The notes under the pieces: model-generated
What the model was told of the DNA's origin: nothing
Seen by the model: the letters and a program-made list of their open reading frames with translations, nothing else
Database searches by the model: none
From: Owenia fusiformis
Taxonomy: Eukaryota > Annelida > Polychaeta > Sabellida > Oweniidae
Assembly: GCA_903813345.2 (NCBI GenBank)
Contig: CAIIXF020000012.1
Coordinates: forward strand, 663,318 to 727,317
Length of the DNA stretch: 64,000 bases
Direction: 5' to 3'
Shown here: piece after piece, positions 48,345 through 62,160 of the stretch
Layout: each line of letters starts with the position of its first letter
Numbering within the stretch: position 1 is the first letter of the stretch
Translations under genes and position numbers: made by a program

Positions 48345-50225
48345 GGCATTCTAGAAAGGAACTAATAGAGGTTCTCATGATGCAACCAAATGCAACCAAC
48401 CTAGCAAATGATCAGTTAAATAAACTGATCCGTCAAGTAGACAGTACTATATGATACTGCTTTCAACACTCAAAAAGTCAAAAGTGACGTCAGAACTTTG
48501 CCCCGCATATCCATGACACTGGTTACCTTAGTAACCATTACTTTGTTAATACTAATTCTATTGTCTTGGAATATTCACAGAATAAAGGCAGATTTATATA
48601 CCTTATGTTGTGGAAGTTTCATGAAGAAAAAGCAAACAGAACAAAAGTTATAGCAAAATTAGCAATACTTAATGAACGCCTGTACAAGAGCTCCCATTTA
48701 TGATTGGTTAAATGTTTGGCACGAGAAGAAAAATTAGGATAAATAAAAAAAATGTTGCCATGTTATAAGTACAAGATTCTCCTGGTATGCATAAAGATAA
48801 CACTTCAGGGAAAAATATAATTTTTGTCACCTCAAAATGGCTTATTGGTCAGATAATGAACCAAATCAGAGAATTTAGAATTGATCCTCGCACCACCTGT
48901 CGTAAGTGAATAGGCGATCTAAAGGATGTCCGAATTAGAAATTCAAAAGCTGCCATTTTTCCCGTTTCAGATTTTGAATCGCCAGATTTGGTCTTATTTC
49001 ATAACAAAAAATTCAAAACACACATAAAAGGTGATCGTGATATTAGTATAAACCTTTTGATAGTGCCGATTATGAATTTATAGCAAGTGGTAATGCCAGT
49101 GAATAACGACATCTCAGGGTGGAGGTCAGATTTTTCTGATTCAAGATGCCTAACCAGGATTATTCTATAGGATAACTTCCCATTATCCATGCACATGATG
49201 TATAACAGTAAAACACTTGTTTTGTATCACATCAGTGTATAATATTGATCTGAAATGAGGGAAACGTACACAATAATATATCATTATGCATCTTTCGCAG
49301 ATCTCAACTGCCCTGTCAACCCTCACTCATTAGGCGTGATTGTCACGCATTTGCTGGAAAAATAGAAATCACGCATCAATTTAGCGTGTATGATCAAATA
49401 TCGTGCAAATCACGCATTTTGTTGATATTTTTAAAAATCGTTTTTTGTGAAATGCCGATACGGTAAAAACCGAACGGCGAAAAAAGCGAACACATTCCGT
49501 TCGGACTTTGCACGCGAGTGCCGTTTGTGTCACGCAAAAAATCACGAAAAATTTTAGGTGTCCAAAATCTGCCAGTGTTCACTGAAGCTGTCCAAAGTTT
49601 GAAGGAAGGTGTTCAACATTTGGAAGTCACTCATTTTAGATGGTCCCAAATTGACAGCCCTGTCTCAAGTCATACATCAATGCCAATTCAAATTCCAACC
49701 TTTGACAAGTCAATTATCACCCATCGACTTTTTTTTAAAATAGTTTTTTAGATATTGCCAACAATAATGTTGAGGTTTCTACATTATACACAATATGTTT
49801 AATTAAATAAACACCTTTTAATATAATTAGAGTGTATTCAAGTATGCACATACCTAATTATCGCTGATTTATCACAAAATTCAGATATTTTGCTGCATTT
49901 TAAGTAGTGCGTGTTTTCCTCCCTAGGTGGCAAAAAATAGTGCCTATATCAATCCGCAAAAACTGTTATTCGCATTAATGCGCTTTAACAGTAAAATTGA
50001 TTAATAAAACCAATTTTTATAAATATAATCGAATATCATACATGCTTTTTCAACAGCTGCTTGAACTCGTTGCCTGATTTGATTTAGAACTATCTGTGGT
50101 TGTCAATGCGCAATGATCTATTGTTTGTAGAGAGAGTGAATAGGTTAATAAATTTTATATTCGAAATTTGATATAAAAATGTCAAATAACTCATCAATCA
50201 TGGTTTAACAGTCATCAAACTCTCT
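48345..50225. other. Intergenic region upstream of the LIAT1-like gene
   Basis: No gene seen. At 48640-48690 ATAGCAAAATTAGCAATACT and TGAACGCCTGTAC resemble one end of the mariner at 3661. Around 49345-49545 a segment is rich in TCACGC/CGTGA words. Confidence 0.5.
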
Positions 50226-53200
50226 ATGGAGGGTAAAGCAACTGTTCGGACAACCTCCAAGAAGACTGTCAACTTAGTGGACAAATCAAAACGATCTGGA
50301 AAACGTCGGAAAAAACACCGGAAAAGACCAGATTCCAACAGCAACACAGACACAAAAGTTTCTTCCAGTGCCAGCTCAAGGGAAGGACACGTTCGACTTG
50401 AAAATGATGAACGAACAGTCACTGACATCCCTGGTAAGCTTAAATATGAACAGTTATATAAATATCCTTGCCCCCTGGATTGATACATATGCATGTACCA
50501 CCACTTTTTTTGTTTTTACGAAAAAGAATGATCCCACTGAGCGTTTTCCACAGGTAGCTTCAAAACAGGGTTTAGGGCAAATTGTGTAAAAGATTGACCA
50601 TATCATGTGTAAAAGACTGACCATATCATGTGTAAAAGACCGACCATATCGTGTGTAAAAGACTGACCATATCTGTGTAAAAGACCGACCATACTGTATC
50701 ATGTGTAAAAGACCGACCATATCATGTGTAAAAGACAGACCATATCATGTGTAAAAGATCAACAGTAAAAGACATTGCAGCCTTACTCATTTATATAATT
50801 CTATTTTGAACATGTTCATGTCAATCATATGGTCATTTTAGAGTAATGTTTGGTATTTTTCTTTTTCGTTGAGAAGATGATTATTTTGAAGGTAGACACT
50901 TAGATAGTAAGATCCCAGAATATGGATATGATTATTCCAGTTCAGTACAAAATATCCATAGACTGTTTTCTAAATTCTAATAGACTAGTATGTGTTTTAC
51001 AGTGCAGTTGAATACTATTTTTTCATAAACAAACAAATAAACACTGTTAAATTCATTTAACATGATTAAATTATAAAAATGGAGAGTTGAAGTCAAAAAT
51101 TTCATTCAAATAAACATCAAGTGTAAAATCATCAAGGGATTCAAAAAATGTCCTTTCAAAAATTTGTCTTTCTTTAAGAATGAATGTTTCTCTGCTATTC
51201 TTTAATGATTTGGTTTGACATTGTAAGCTGAAGTGTAAGATAAGATTAAAAGTCTGTACGACTACCCTTGATTTATGTTCAAATACACACACTCTTCCAT
51301 ATTAAATATCTTGAAAATAATGAAATTCATGAATAGGTCTCAAGCCAATGGTTTGCACACTTGTTCCTTTTAGTAAAGAATGAATAGGTCATTATATAAT
51401 TCTATAGAAAGTCTCGTTAAACTTGAACTTGCAGTTCTGGAGCAACAATCTAGTGAATCAACATGAAACAAAATGACATTGAAGTGCCCCGAGGGATGGA
51501 CCAATATAAATCAAGGAAACATTTTCACAAGGGACAGACAAATATAGAATATCTTTCTAAAAAAGAATAATAATGCATAAAATCATTTATCCCCAATCTT
51601 TTTTCAAACTAAAAAAAACAAATTTTTTATGCAGCGTCCAGAATACAAGTAGCTCTTTAAAATTCAGGCACCAGCTTTAGGCATATTCATAACTGAGAAA
51701 GGTGGGTTCCTTCAAATAGAACTAATGGTTGTTCCTTCACTTTCACTTGTTTGCTTTAAGATTCAAGAAGCAAAGTCATTGTTGACCTTTTCAATTTCTG
51801 AGGCATAGAGACTTTACACATGTATTGTGAGACTTTGTTTGATCTCCACAATTGAGATCAATATATCTAACCTTAATTCATAGACTAATATAGAGATGAA
51901 ATAAACGTTGCAACAAGTGACGATTAAAACATTTCGTAGCGATGTTCATATAGTGACATTCCTGAAGAGAGAATAGTGAGAATTCAGCTTTATTTTGTTG
52001 TTTTTATGATTTTGTTGATTTTATGATACTTTAAACTGAAACTTGGAAAACATTGACTCAATGTGATGAAGGATTATTATATATTGAATTTGGAATTATT
52101 GTACTGTACACTCTATAATCCAAAATCTCTATGATAAACATTAGATGCATGCGTTAACATGACAGGAATAGTTCAAAAGTCCAACTGACTGGATTGAATT
52201 ACCAAATGAATTAAGAGAGCCTAGTAGAATTAATTATAAAGGTAGGTAGGCCAACAAATAATTTGTTTCATGACACTAATTTATCAATTTAGTTAAACTG
52301 GTGAAACAATTGTTATTGATGTTAGGACTTCAACTACCCTTTTCAACTGTATTTTGAGTTTTCCTCTCTAATAGAGAGCTTTATAGTAAATACATATTGC
52401 ATGTAGTTTTTTTATTACTTTATTTGCCTGTAGTTAAACAGAGTTTAGTATCTGGGTCACTCAGTACATATGTATTTACAGTTTTTGTATAAAAACCATG
52501 TAAAATCTAAATGTCTTTTTAATGAGAGTTAAAGTCTCAATTGTATTTTATTCATAAACTTTTGCATTTACAATGAATAAAATTATTTATAATTTTGTGC
52601 TTCTAGTTGCTGATGAATCTGACAGTTCTTCAAACAAAATGAGGAAACACAAAACACCTTCCAGTACTAAGTCAAAGAAAACAAAATCTCCAAGGTCACC
52701 AACTGTGACATCACCATCTCAAGGTCAAAAGGTCAGGTCACCTCAGAGTAATGTTTCATCATCATCAGACAGTCGTGTTGGGTCCAGAACTGAACCTACC
52801 GAAACACAACAAACAAATGCTCAATCTGCAAATAAAAAATCTCACAGAAAATCAAAAAAGTCATCACCGTCAAAACAGATTAGAAAGAACACTACACAAA
52901 CGACAGTGTCAACTTTGAAATCAGGTGAAAAGGGCTTGTCAAAGTGTTTATCTGCAGTGACGATTAATGTCCAACAAAATACCATTAAACCTAGTATGAT
53001 GCCTTCTAGCAAGTCCTCTGGTGCTGTGAATTCAAGACCACCCAATAGTCAAATCTCAACTACCGCAAAATCAGTTTTATCAAATCAGCGAAAAACTAAA
53101 AATGAAAGTTTACGATGGGACAATGCCTTAGATGATGAAGCTCTTGAAATTGAGCGAATAAGAGTTTATAAATTGAACAGACGGAAAAGGTATCTAGCAG

Positions 53201-53340
53201 AGGCTCAAGCCAAGGGAATCAGCTGGGCGAGTCCTTTGAGTAGTAGTAGTAGCGCAGGGTCATCCCCAGTGCAAGGGGGTAGTGACCATATTGCGATTGA
53301 TGTATTGACTTCACCGCGCGCACATGAACTAGTCATGTGA
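50226..53340 (+). CDS. LIAT1-like protein, two exons
   Basis: Exons 50226-50433 and 52607-53340 (TGA) join in phase 1 into 313 residues. The N-terminal part is very basic (SKRSGKRRKKHRKRPDS) and the middle is Ser/Lys-rich and probably disordered. Near the C-terminus lies the only conserved-looking block, SLRWDNALDDEALEIERIRV followed by YKLNRRKRYLAEAQ. I recall a similar block in LIAT1 (human C17orf97), which binds the arginyltransferase ATE1; the lysine-rich stretch also fits. The match is from memory, so the name is tentative. The first exon is translated from MEGKATVRTTSKKTVNLVDK; an upstream ATG in frame was not seen. Confidence 0.65.
50585..50762. repeat. 23-bp array in the LIAT1-like intron
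   Basis: Unit GTGTAAAAGACCGACCATATC plus AT, about eight copies with C/T changes. Confidence 0.9.
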
Positions 53341-53625
53341 TGTAATTTAAAGGTGCAACAATGATGAAAAATGAGATAAGATTTAGGGTTACTAGATGCT
53401 AGTTGAAAGTATTACATAAAAATTGTGACCATTTTGTAATATCTTTCATATTATTCCATGTCATGACACTATTTTCACTTCATGTTTACCATTATTTGAT
53501 TTTTGAGTTTATTTTGCAACTTGTAAATTGCATTTTTTGAAATCTGGATGCCTTTTTCAGTACTAATCAATTTGGAGATTTCTGCTTATTAAATATTTCA
53601 TTTTCTTGAATTCTCTTTTTTACAG

Positions 53626-53880
53626 AAACAAAAGTTGAAAGGAAAATCAGAATTGAAATGAAAATCAGAATTGAAATGAAAATCAATTGTAATGAAAATC
53701 AGAATTGAAATAAAACTCAATTGAAATGTAAATCACAATTGAAATGAAAATCAGAATTGAAATGAAAATCAATTGAAATGAAAATCAATTGAAATGAAAA
53801 TCAGAATTGAAATGAAAATCAATTGAAATGAAAATCAGAATTGAAATGAAAATCAATTGAAATGAAAATCAGAATAGTTT
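53626..53880. repeat. GAAATGAAAATCA array, variable unit
   Basis: Alternating AATTGAAATGAAAATC and AGAATTGAAATGAAAATC units, about 15 in all, in the likely 3'UTR of the LIAT1-like gene. An AATAAA is present inside at 53709. Confidence 0.85.
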
Positions 53881-53884
53881 CTCA

Positions 53885-55335
53885 TAAAAGATCACTTCCA
53901 AGATTTTACACTCCATTCTTTGCCACAACTTTAAATTTAATTTCTCACAATTAATGCCAAGTGATAGCTTTCAATTAAGCTATATTTTATCTACAATTTA
54001 TTTTATGAGCCAGAAACGTGAGGCAGCATAGGTCTTGAACAAATGTGTCGCACAAAAAATCTCAGTGTCTTATTTTGCTAATATTTAGAGGTTTAGAAAA
54101 TGTGTGTGATGAATTTGTTTTGGCTACAAATCTCAACTCCGTGATTTTTAACATGGGAGAGTGTCTTCCACATGATATTTTGTATATCAGCCTCTGCCTG
54201 CCTTTATTTGTACACAGAATACATGTAAGCCTTTTACACATATTTTGGAAGTATTTTGTGTAAATTAATATTCAAGTGCTTTTGTTTAATACAAACTGTA
54301 TCTACATTCTACATGCATATATTGCATAGAAACTAATTTTATAAACTGTACATTTATATCAATGAAATATATCTATTAGAAAAAATATATCTGAGATATA
54401 TGTTTTACCTCTATTGAATGTCCACGGTTTTACCAACAGTATTAGACAATAGTATGCCTTATGTTATGTGTACCCTTGATATTATTAATTCTACAGGGTG
54501 TCCCAAAACTTATTCCACGACAAATAGGAAATACCTCTGAGAGTGTTGAAGGAATATTCTAAAATTAACATCTGATGAGCAATTACTATTATGGACGTCT
54601 GAAAGTTTCATCGGGTAACTCCATTGAGTTTTAGAGAAATGCTTGTTCTGTACCATCCCCCACTTTTCCCATTTCAGTAGCAAGTTCATAACTGGCTCAT
54701 TTAGAGCATGTCATCTGAAATGTCAATTAATTTACAAATTCTCTTAATCATGTGAAAAGTTCAGCTTTTTCAATGAAGGAAGAATTATTCCCATTTTTCA
54801 TTTCTGTTCAGAACAATTTTTGACATCTGGTATATTGCTCAGTTGCTCAGTAAATTTTCCTCCCTTCCCACTGAAAATGTTGTTTGTGCTGACATCTTTC
54901 TTTGGGTTTAAAGTTATTCAACATCTGATTTTGCCTTAGAATTACGTACCACTTTTCTGGTCTGGGTTTTGGACAAACACTAGTATTGCAGTGTCTTCGA
55001 ATAGTAAGTTGCAGTTGAAGAAGAGCACTGCCATGGAGCATGGGTTTTGATTTTTGAAACAAAATATTTTGGAAAAAACAATAATAGATGGATTTCATTA
55101 AGCATGTACTTATTGCTCTTCAGAAAAAGTATTGACAGAATTAAAACAAAACAGTTTTATCCTTTATGATATTTATATATACATAAATATTATAATATAC
55201 ATTCTTATATTACTATGTTAAAGTTTAAAAAAAGATTATGCAGGTATGCACTTACATGTATCACAATCATATAACTATAACTACATGATATTTTGTATTA
55301 CATGTACAGATATTTGCATGTCATAGGCCTTATAA
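53885..55335. other. Intergenic region; solitary transposon end at 54495
   Basis: TACAGGGTGTCCCAAAACTT at 54494 is a typical mariner-type terminus, but I find no inverted partner within 1 kb. No gene is supported. Confidence 0.5.
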
Positions 55336-55371
55336 ACATGTGTGTTAAGTTTCTTTATACTTTTCAACGTT

Positions 55372-55680
55372 TACAAGCATGTTTACATGTACAAACATGT
55401 TTACACATTCACACTTGTTTACACTTACAAACATGATTACACTTACAATCTTGTTTATGCTTGCAATCATGTTTACACTAACAAACATGTTTACACGTAC
55501 AAACATGTTTACACATACACACATGTTTACACATACACACATGTTTACACTTACAAACATGTTTACACATACATACTTGTTTACACTTACAAACATGTTT
55601 ACACGTACACACATGTTTACACTTACAAACATGTTTATACTTACAGACATGTTTACACAAATACATACATGTGTATCAAA
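55372..55680. repeat. 18-bp array, about 17 copies
   Basis: Unit CATGTTTACACTTACAAA with CGTACA and CATACA variants. Frames run through it on both strands because 18 is a multiple of three. Confidence 0.9.
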
Positions 55681-55707
55681 TTAACATTCATATACATACA
55701 ATAACCA

Positions 55708-55918
55708 AGATGCGAGTAGAAATAATCTTGATTTACATCATTAAAAATTAAAAATTCAGTCAAAGTAATATCATATTTGAAATCTACATGTAAAATTACA
55801 TCTAGAAGTGTGGTTTTAAAAAGTGTTTATCAACTTTAAAAATTAATTTTCTTTGAAAATGTGACTTCTTGCTCGGGGAGATTCCCCATAGACCCCATGC
55901 TATAAAATCACAAAAAAT
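55708..55918 (+). repeat. Dispersed repeat, copy 2
   Basis: Second copy of the 10532-10745 repeat, sharing GAGTAGAAATAATCTTGATT and CGGGGAGATTCCCCATAGAC with about 10 percent differences by eye. Confidence 0.7.
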
Positions 55919-56589
55919 GAAATATCTTTTCTTTTAGTGGACAGATAATATTTTGCTTTACTGGACATATTTTCATTAGTATAAGTATCAGACATATAAG
56001 GGTTATATGAAAATTGAGCCACCTAAATTGATAATATTCAAGTTTAAGGGAACTTTCTTATATACCTGCCATGTTAATTGACCCGAATCAGCCACCTGGT
56101 GGTGAAACTGGTAATTACCTACTCGCATTTGGGTAATTGCAAACACATGTGTCCACTTGACATGCACGTTTGCACTTAAAGGTTGCCTAATAATCTGAAT
56201 TAAAAATCACATCTGAGCAATTAATTGTTTATATGCATATATTATAAATCATTAATTAGATTCTAATGATTGTTTCTGTTTCGATGTGTGGTACTCTCTA
56301 TATTGGCAATAGTGTCTAATTTGACACATGGTCATACCAACCACAACATATACCCCCTCCCCCAACAGCCACCCTCCAACTGGTGCCCCTCCCCACAGTG
56401 CCATATTAATCAGATAATTCTTATTCCCAGTGTGAGCAAAGTGTTATATTTATATAAAACATATATGTGACCACCCATCAGGCCACCCATATGGCTGGAC
56501 TAAATTGGCAAATATTCCTAAAACAAGTGACAGATAATGGATTTTTTAACCAATTTTTATAATTTATAGTTTATGGCACTCGTCATGCA

Positions 56590-57895
56590 TTTTCAGACCT
56601 ATGAGTTGCTGATACAAACATTGTCTGACCTGTGAGTTACTAATACAAACATTGTCAGACCTGTGAGTTACTGATGCGAACATTGTCAGACCTGTGAGTT
56701 ACTGATGCAAACATTGTCAGACCTGTGAGTTACTGACACAAACGTTTTCAGACCTGTGAGTTACTGATACAAACATTGTCAGACCTGTGAGTTACTGATG
56801 CAAACATTGTCAGACCTGTGAGTTACTGACACAAACGTTTTCAGACCTGTGAGTTACTGATACAAACATTGTCAGACTTGTGAGCTACTGATACAAACAT
56901 TGTCAGACCTGTGAGTTACTAATAGAAACATTGTCAGACCTGTGAGTTACTGATACAAACTTTGTCAGACCTATGAGTTACTGATACAAACATTGTCTGA
57001 CCAGTGAGTTACTGATACAAACACTGTCAGACCAGTGAGTTACTGATACAAACTTTGTCAGACCTGTGAGTTACTGATACAAACATTGTCTGACCTATGA
57101 GTTTCTGATACAAACATTGTCTGACCTATGAGTTACTGATACAAACATTGTCAGACCTGTGAGTCACTGATTCAAACGTTGTTAGACCTGTGAGTTACTG
57201 ATACAAACATTGTCAGACCTGTGAGTTACTGATACAAACATTGTCAGACCAGTGAGTTACTGATACAAACTTTGTCAGACCTGTGAGTTACTGATACAAA
57301 CATTGTCTGACCTATGAGTTTCTGATACAAACATTGTCTGACCTATGAGTTACTGATACAAACATTATCAGACCAGTGAGTTACTGATACAAACATTGTC
57401 AGACCTGTGAGTTACTGATACAAACTTTGTCAGACCTATGAGTTACTGATACAAACATTGTCAGACCAGTGAGTTACTGATACAAACTTTGTCAGACCTA
57501 TGAGTTACTGATAGAAACATTGTCAGACTTGTGAGTTACTGATACAAACATTGTCATACCAGTGAGTTACTGATACAAACATTGTCAGACCTGTGAGTTA
57601 CTGATAGAAACATTGTCTGACCTGTGAGTAACTGATACAAACATTGTCTGACCTGTGAGTAACTGATAGAAACATTGTCAGCCCTGTGAGTTACTGATAG
57701 AAACATTGTCAGACCTGTGAGTTGCTGATACAAACATTATCAGACCTGTGAGTTACTGATACAAACATTATCAGACCTGTGAGTTACTGATACAAACATT
57801 GTCAGACCTGTGAGTTACTCATAGAAACATTGTCAGACTTGTGAGTTACTGATACAAACATTGTCATACCAGTGAGTTACTGATACAAACCTTGT
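56590..57895. repeat. 31-bp array, about 42 copies
   Basis: Unit TCAGACCTGTGAGTTACTGA followed by TACAAACATTG. Variants (CAGTGAG, CTATGAG, TAGAAAC, TCTGACC) recur in blocks, showing higher-order duplication. Confidence 0.95.
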
Positions 57896-58454
57896 GAGGT
57901 AAAGGTATACATAACGTTTAAAGCCATTTTATTTTTTGCATAGCAGTCACAAAATAGTTTTGACATCAATTTCTCTTAAGTCTGAATATACATATATGTC
58001 AACACGCCTACTTCACTTTGTCTGCCAATTGTATGCTTTTCTCATTCAGAATCTCATTTTCAAATCTCAAATAGCATGTATAGTACTTATTAGAGGCAGA
58101 CATTTTGCTATTCTGTTGATTGGTGTTTAATTTATAAATTCCAAAAGAATGTTCCCTGCTCTGAGGGCCCTGATAATAATAGTTTGCTGGCACAAAGGCT
58201 ATTATGGCTAAATATATGTTTTTTATGTTTTCTGGTACTCCGTGGTGTGTTTTTTCACTGAATCCCAAAGCAGTATTGTAGTGCCATTAATGCTTTATAT
58301 TTTGTTGAGATGTTCTTTTCACAGTATTTTGTTCATAAATCACACTGAATTAGCCGGTTTGTTGATAAATAATTGTAATTGAAGATATTTATATGTTGCA
58401 TTGTGATCATGTCTTGAATAAGTTAAGTTCACGTTTCTAATTTGCATATGTTGG

Positions 58455-61400
58455 TTAGTGGATCCCATTTGCGTATCCATTAACGACCGCAGCTCTGTAT
58501 GTTGTGTTACCATTAGAGTCAGTGGTGATGTCCTTTTTCACTTTGAAGTTAATGATTTTATCTCCATTGTCAATGTCATTGTCATTGATGTGGTGATCTC
58601 TATTAACTGTGGTTCCATTATAGTTCAATGATGTCACATTTACCAGTTTCGTTGTGGTGAAAGTTTTTGCTTGGAGTTGGACTGCGGTTTTAAACCATTT
58701 GCGTCCTAAGCTGGAGTTGTTGTCGAGCGTTGAGACGAATGTGTGAACTGGGCGTTTAGGATACACATACATTCTGTCAGCGAACGACCTTGGCCTTACT
58801 CTTGGCTCATACTCCACGGCGCTTTTGAAGCGTTTCCTGCTACTGTTGACGTAACAAAACAGTTTGTCTTGGAACTCTATTGGAGTAAGAGTGGGTTCAA
58901 AATTGACGCTGGAGACGAACCGTTTCCCGGGAACGATTTCACAGAAGCTGGCAGAATTTCGTTCAATGTAATCATCCGTGGATCCAACGCTTATTCGCTC
59001 CTGGAAATGGACAGGGGTGATGCTGGCCGACCCCCTTAAGTACTCGGGGACCTCGGACGCTGACCCCCTTTGGTGAATGGTTGTTGTTAATGAAGGCATG
59101 TTATTATCGATATCCACCCCTAGGTCGTCTATTGAGTTATCCCCGTATCCCCCCGTATATCCGTTACTTAACCCTATCTGCCCCTCGGTATACACTTGTG
59201 ATAATAACGGCTTTTCACCCTCGGCAAGTCGGTTTTCAACGCTCAATGTACTGCTGAATGTTCCCTTGTGGGTTGACCTTATGGGTTTGTGAGGTTTCGT
59301 TTCCTCAGGGCTGTCGAACACCAACGTTTCTCCCTGGAAGAATAAATATCACAAAAATATTATTTAAGATTTCCAGAATCGTTGTTATATTTTTTATTTA
59401 TTAAGTAGTATCAATTAATCAGCAATAGAACGCTATAGAAACAAATTAATATTTCATTGATTACCAATTGATTTATGAACCCATTGACACATTTACCCAT
59501 TGGCGCTTAATAATAAGTAAGTTATCTTATGAATTTAATTTCACCTTAGGTGTGTCATCAAAATCACGACTTTTTCAACTTTTAAAGCTCAATAAAATAC
59601 ATTTCAAGTTTTTAATATCGGTTTTATTAGTCTCCCTCCCAATGTGCTACTCTCAATCCAACTGAAATTGGGTTTAACCTTAACTTGTTTAACATTAACG
59701 TACGAAAATTCGACCTTATGCAAATATACGAGGGGTGATCAATAAGTAATGGACGCTTTTTTACACGGATGCTTTTATAGACCAATACCTTCGATTTTCT
59801 TACCAGTGATACATCATTCAATTATCTATCAACTCTGGTGATTTGAAAACAAAACATGTAATATATTTTGATATATCTTTATTTCCGCGAAAGCGTCCAT
59901 TACTTTATTGGTCACCCCTCGTAGAAACACAATGTACATTTTATATTGCAAATAACCCTTTTCCAAAATGGAAAACCAGCATCCACAAATGTAAGTAACC
60001 TTTATCATATATCCTCTAACCTATAATGCCAATTTGATTAGTAACATCCATCACCAATTTGATATTCAATTATTGAATTTGTTACGTTGTTCGATCATTC
60101 AGTCATTGGATATATATATATATACACTCCTTTACATAAGTTTGGCAGCAAGAACTCCCCGTTTGAATTATTTATCTGGCTATTTTGTAATTGGTGAGAA
60201 TTTAAAAAATCACCGTTGTAGATTTCCGAACTTTTAACTTATAAAGGGCTTTATAAGAGGAATTCGCTATCCAATGAAAACTTCTGACTGCCAACCTTAT
60301 GGAGGGGAGTGTAGTTTGTTTTCCAAGATCACAAGGTTATTCTATCAAAGAACACGCGGATAATCCGATAAGCCAACAGAGAAGAGAAATGTAAAGGTGG
60401 TCTACATTAAAATATTTTATTTATTTAGACGTGTATATTCGCGTCCTGAACATAGCAAATTAAATAATAGTGTTTGCAAATACTTTCTTGCTAAACTCCG
60501 GTGTTTGATTTCATTTCCCATTTTGTGTTTGATGTTGAAAATATCTTGTAGTCGTTGTTTTCTAAACGTGTGATCAAATGGATAATTTTCAAATATTCTG
60601 ATACCTGACAGTGACACCTTTTGGAAGAATTGACAGTCTATTCTTTAAATGACATCACTTGCAAAGGTTGACACTATCATCATAGTAACCAGGCATAATA
60701 AATGATGTCACGATATTGTACGTGATTACGTTCGTAAGCCTGGTATCGTGTAATAAAAGATCAATAAGGAAGATACGGGTACGAGTTAATTAATTAGCCA
60801 AAACATATTTTATATGATCTAATAAAATGAAATGATTAATGTTATATTTTAGGCCAGCGTGCTCTTACCTCAGTCAATTATTTATCACATATTTGGCAAA
60901 ACTTCCGTGACCGACGTTCAAGGTTTAACCTATTCAACCATTATATTTAGACCATGTGAAAAATCACGATGATAATGTAAACACACTTACTTCCTTATAG
61001 CAAATATATTTAAAAAGATACATGAGACCCTTGAATAAACGTCGATAATTTCAAAAACTTACCCAGATGTTTCTTTCTCAACTACGAACATAAGTAACTC
61101 TAAGTCTCGATCAATCGTTCGTTACCCAAAGTTCGATACATTTATGATTCATATATACTTTCTTACAATAATCTCGTCAGTCAATAATTTAAAGTTAAGT
61201 ACTTCATCTAACCCCTTATGTAAATGAATAACTAACCAAGAGAAGGCGTAAAGCTCCACTTAAACGTCTGCTTCATTCAAAACGACCATCAAAAATATTT
61301 TATTCAAGGCTTTATCATGCTATTTTATATCAAACGTTTATATCTTTATGTAGTTGAGGTTTTATACATGTGGTATAGTAACATACAAGTATACTATGCT

Positions 61401-62063
61401 CCGATTGTTCAAATGAATACAAAATTGTAATTCGTGGTATTCAATAAAAGTACGTGATTTTTAAGTCTTCTATTGTTGCTTTTGAGATCGTGTTTCTTGA
61501 CATATTTGCTGCCCACATTCAATGGATTACCCATTTCAAAAGTATGACCCACTTCAATTTTAGCTCCTTTGGTATTTCCAATGTTAGACTTCTAAGGCGT
61601 TTCATTATAACATATCATGTTGTTTTTTTAAATTTGGGTATATGTGGACACAGTGGTTGAACATCATGAATCAATTAATATTGCTTTCATTTTCCTCATA
61701 ATCATCTCATATATTATTCCGGGATCAGGCCTTTTATACTAAACGGTGAGCAACACCAGAAACGAGCGTTCGATTTGCTAAACGATATGCGTCACCCTTT
61801 AACAGAAATATTAACGTTTTCATAGAAATACTAGTTTAATTCGTAATTTGTGGTCAAATCGTCATCTTCAGATTCGTTCGATCTACACTACGGAGCTTTG
61901 ATAAAGCAAATAACAGTTTACCACCAGAAGTTGAATAAATAAGATCTTTGCTCATGGTATTGTTCATCGAATGGTACATAATATTTCACCATAACATATG
62001 ATATGTAAGAGAAACGAGAGAAACAATACTTACGGTCATAGTGGAATCATCATTAGCCGCCAT
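58455..62063 (-). CDS. Unrecognised 302-residue protein with internal repeats, two exons
   Basis: Exon 62063-62034 encodes MAANDDSTMT and ends at donor GTAAGT; exon 59333-58455 follows acceptor TTCTTCCAG in the same phase and ends in TAA. A 2.7-kb intron separates them. No signal peptide or membrane segment is seen. Roughly four imperfect repeats of about 30-35 residues share an aromatic and basic core: GKRFVSSVNFEPTLTPIEFQ, RKRFKSAVEYEPRVRPRSFA, VHTFVSTLDNN and RKWFKTAVQLQ. The first half is acidic and Ser/Thr-rich. The start is chosen because the ATG context GCCGCC is good and the splice phase fits. I cannot name a family; it looks like a real gene because the frame is long, higher in CpG than its surroundings and joins cleanly. 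Confidence 0.7.
59729..59921. mobile_element. 193-bp mariner-type MITE
   Basis: Ends CGAGGGGTGATCAATAAGTA and, inverted, CGAGGGGTGACCAATAAAGT, with TA on each side. About 30 bp of inverted repeat. It lies in the intron of the unrecognised gene. Confidence 0.8.
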
Positions 62064-62160
62064 TTTATTTCGCTTCGGAGCGTTTCCGCGTAAATGAAAC
62101 GCTCCGTCGTGCATGTAAGAGCGTTTGGGTTATACACCGTGAGGATACTAGTGTACACAT
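62064..62160 (-). promoter_or_regulatory. 5' leader with a perfect stem-loop
   Basis: An 11-bp inverted repeat, CGGAGCGTTTC (62076-62086) and GAAACGCTCCG (62096-62106), with a 9-nt loop, lies about 12 nt upstream of the start codon at 62063. In RNA it would be a stable hairpin at the start site; as DNA it could be a palindromic factor site. Confidence 0.4.

Noticed and set aside
54847-55098. Minus-strand 83-codon frame
   Set aside because: No similarity to any family I know and no exon context.
55342-55704. Overlapping 101-120 codon frames on both strands
   Set aside because: They read through an 18-bp tandem array.
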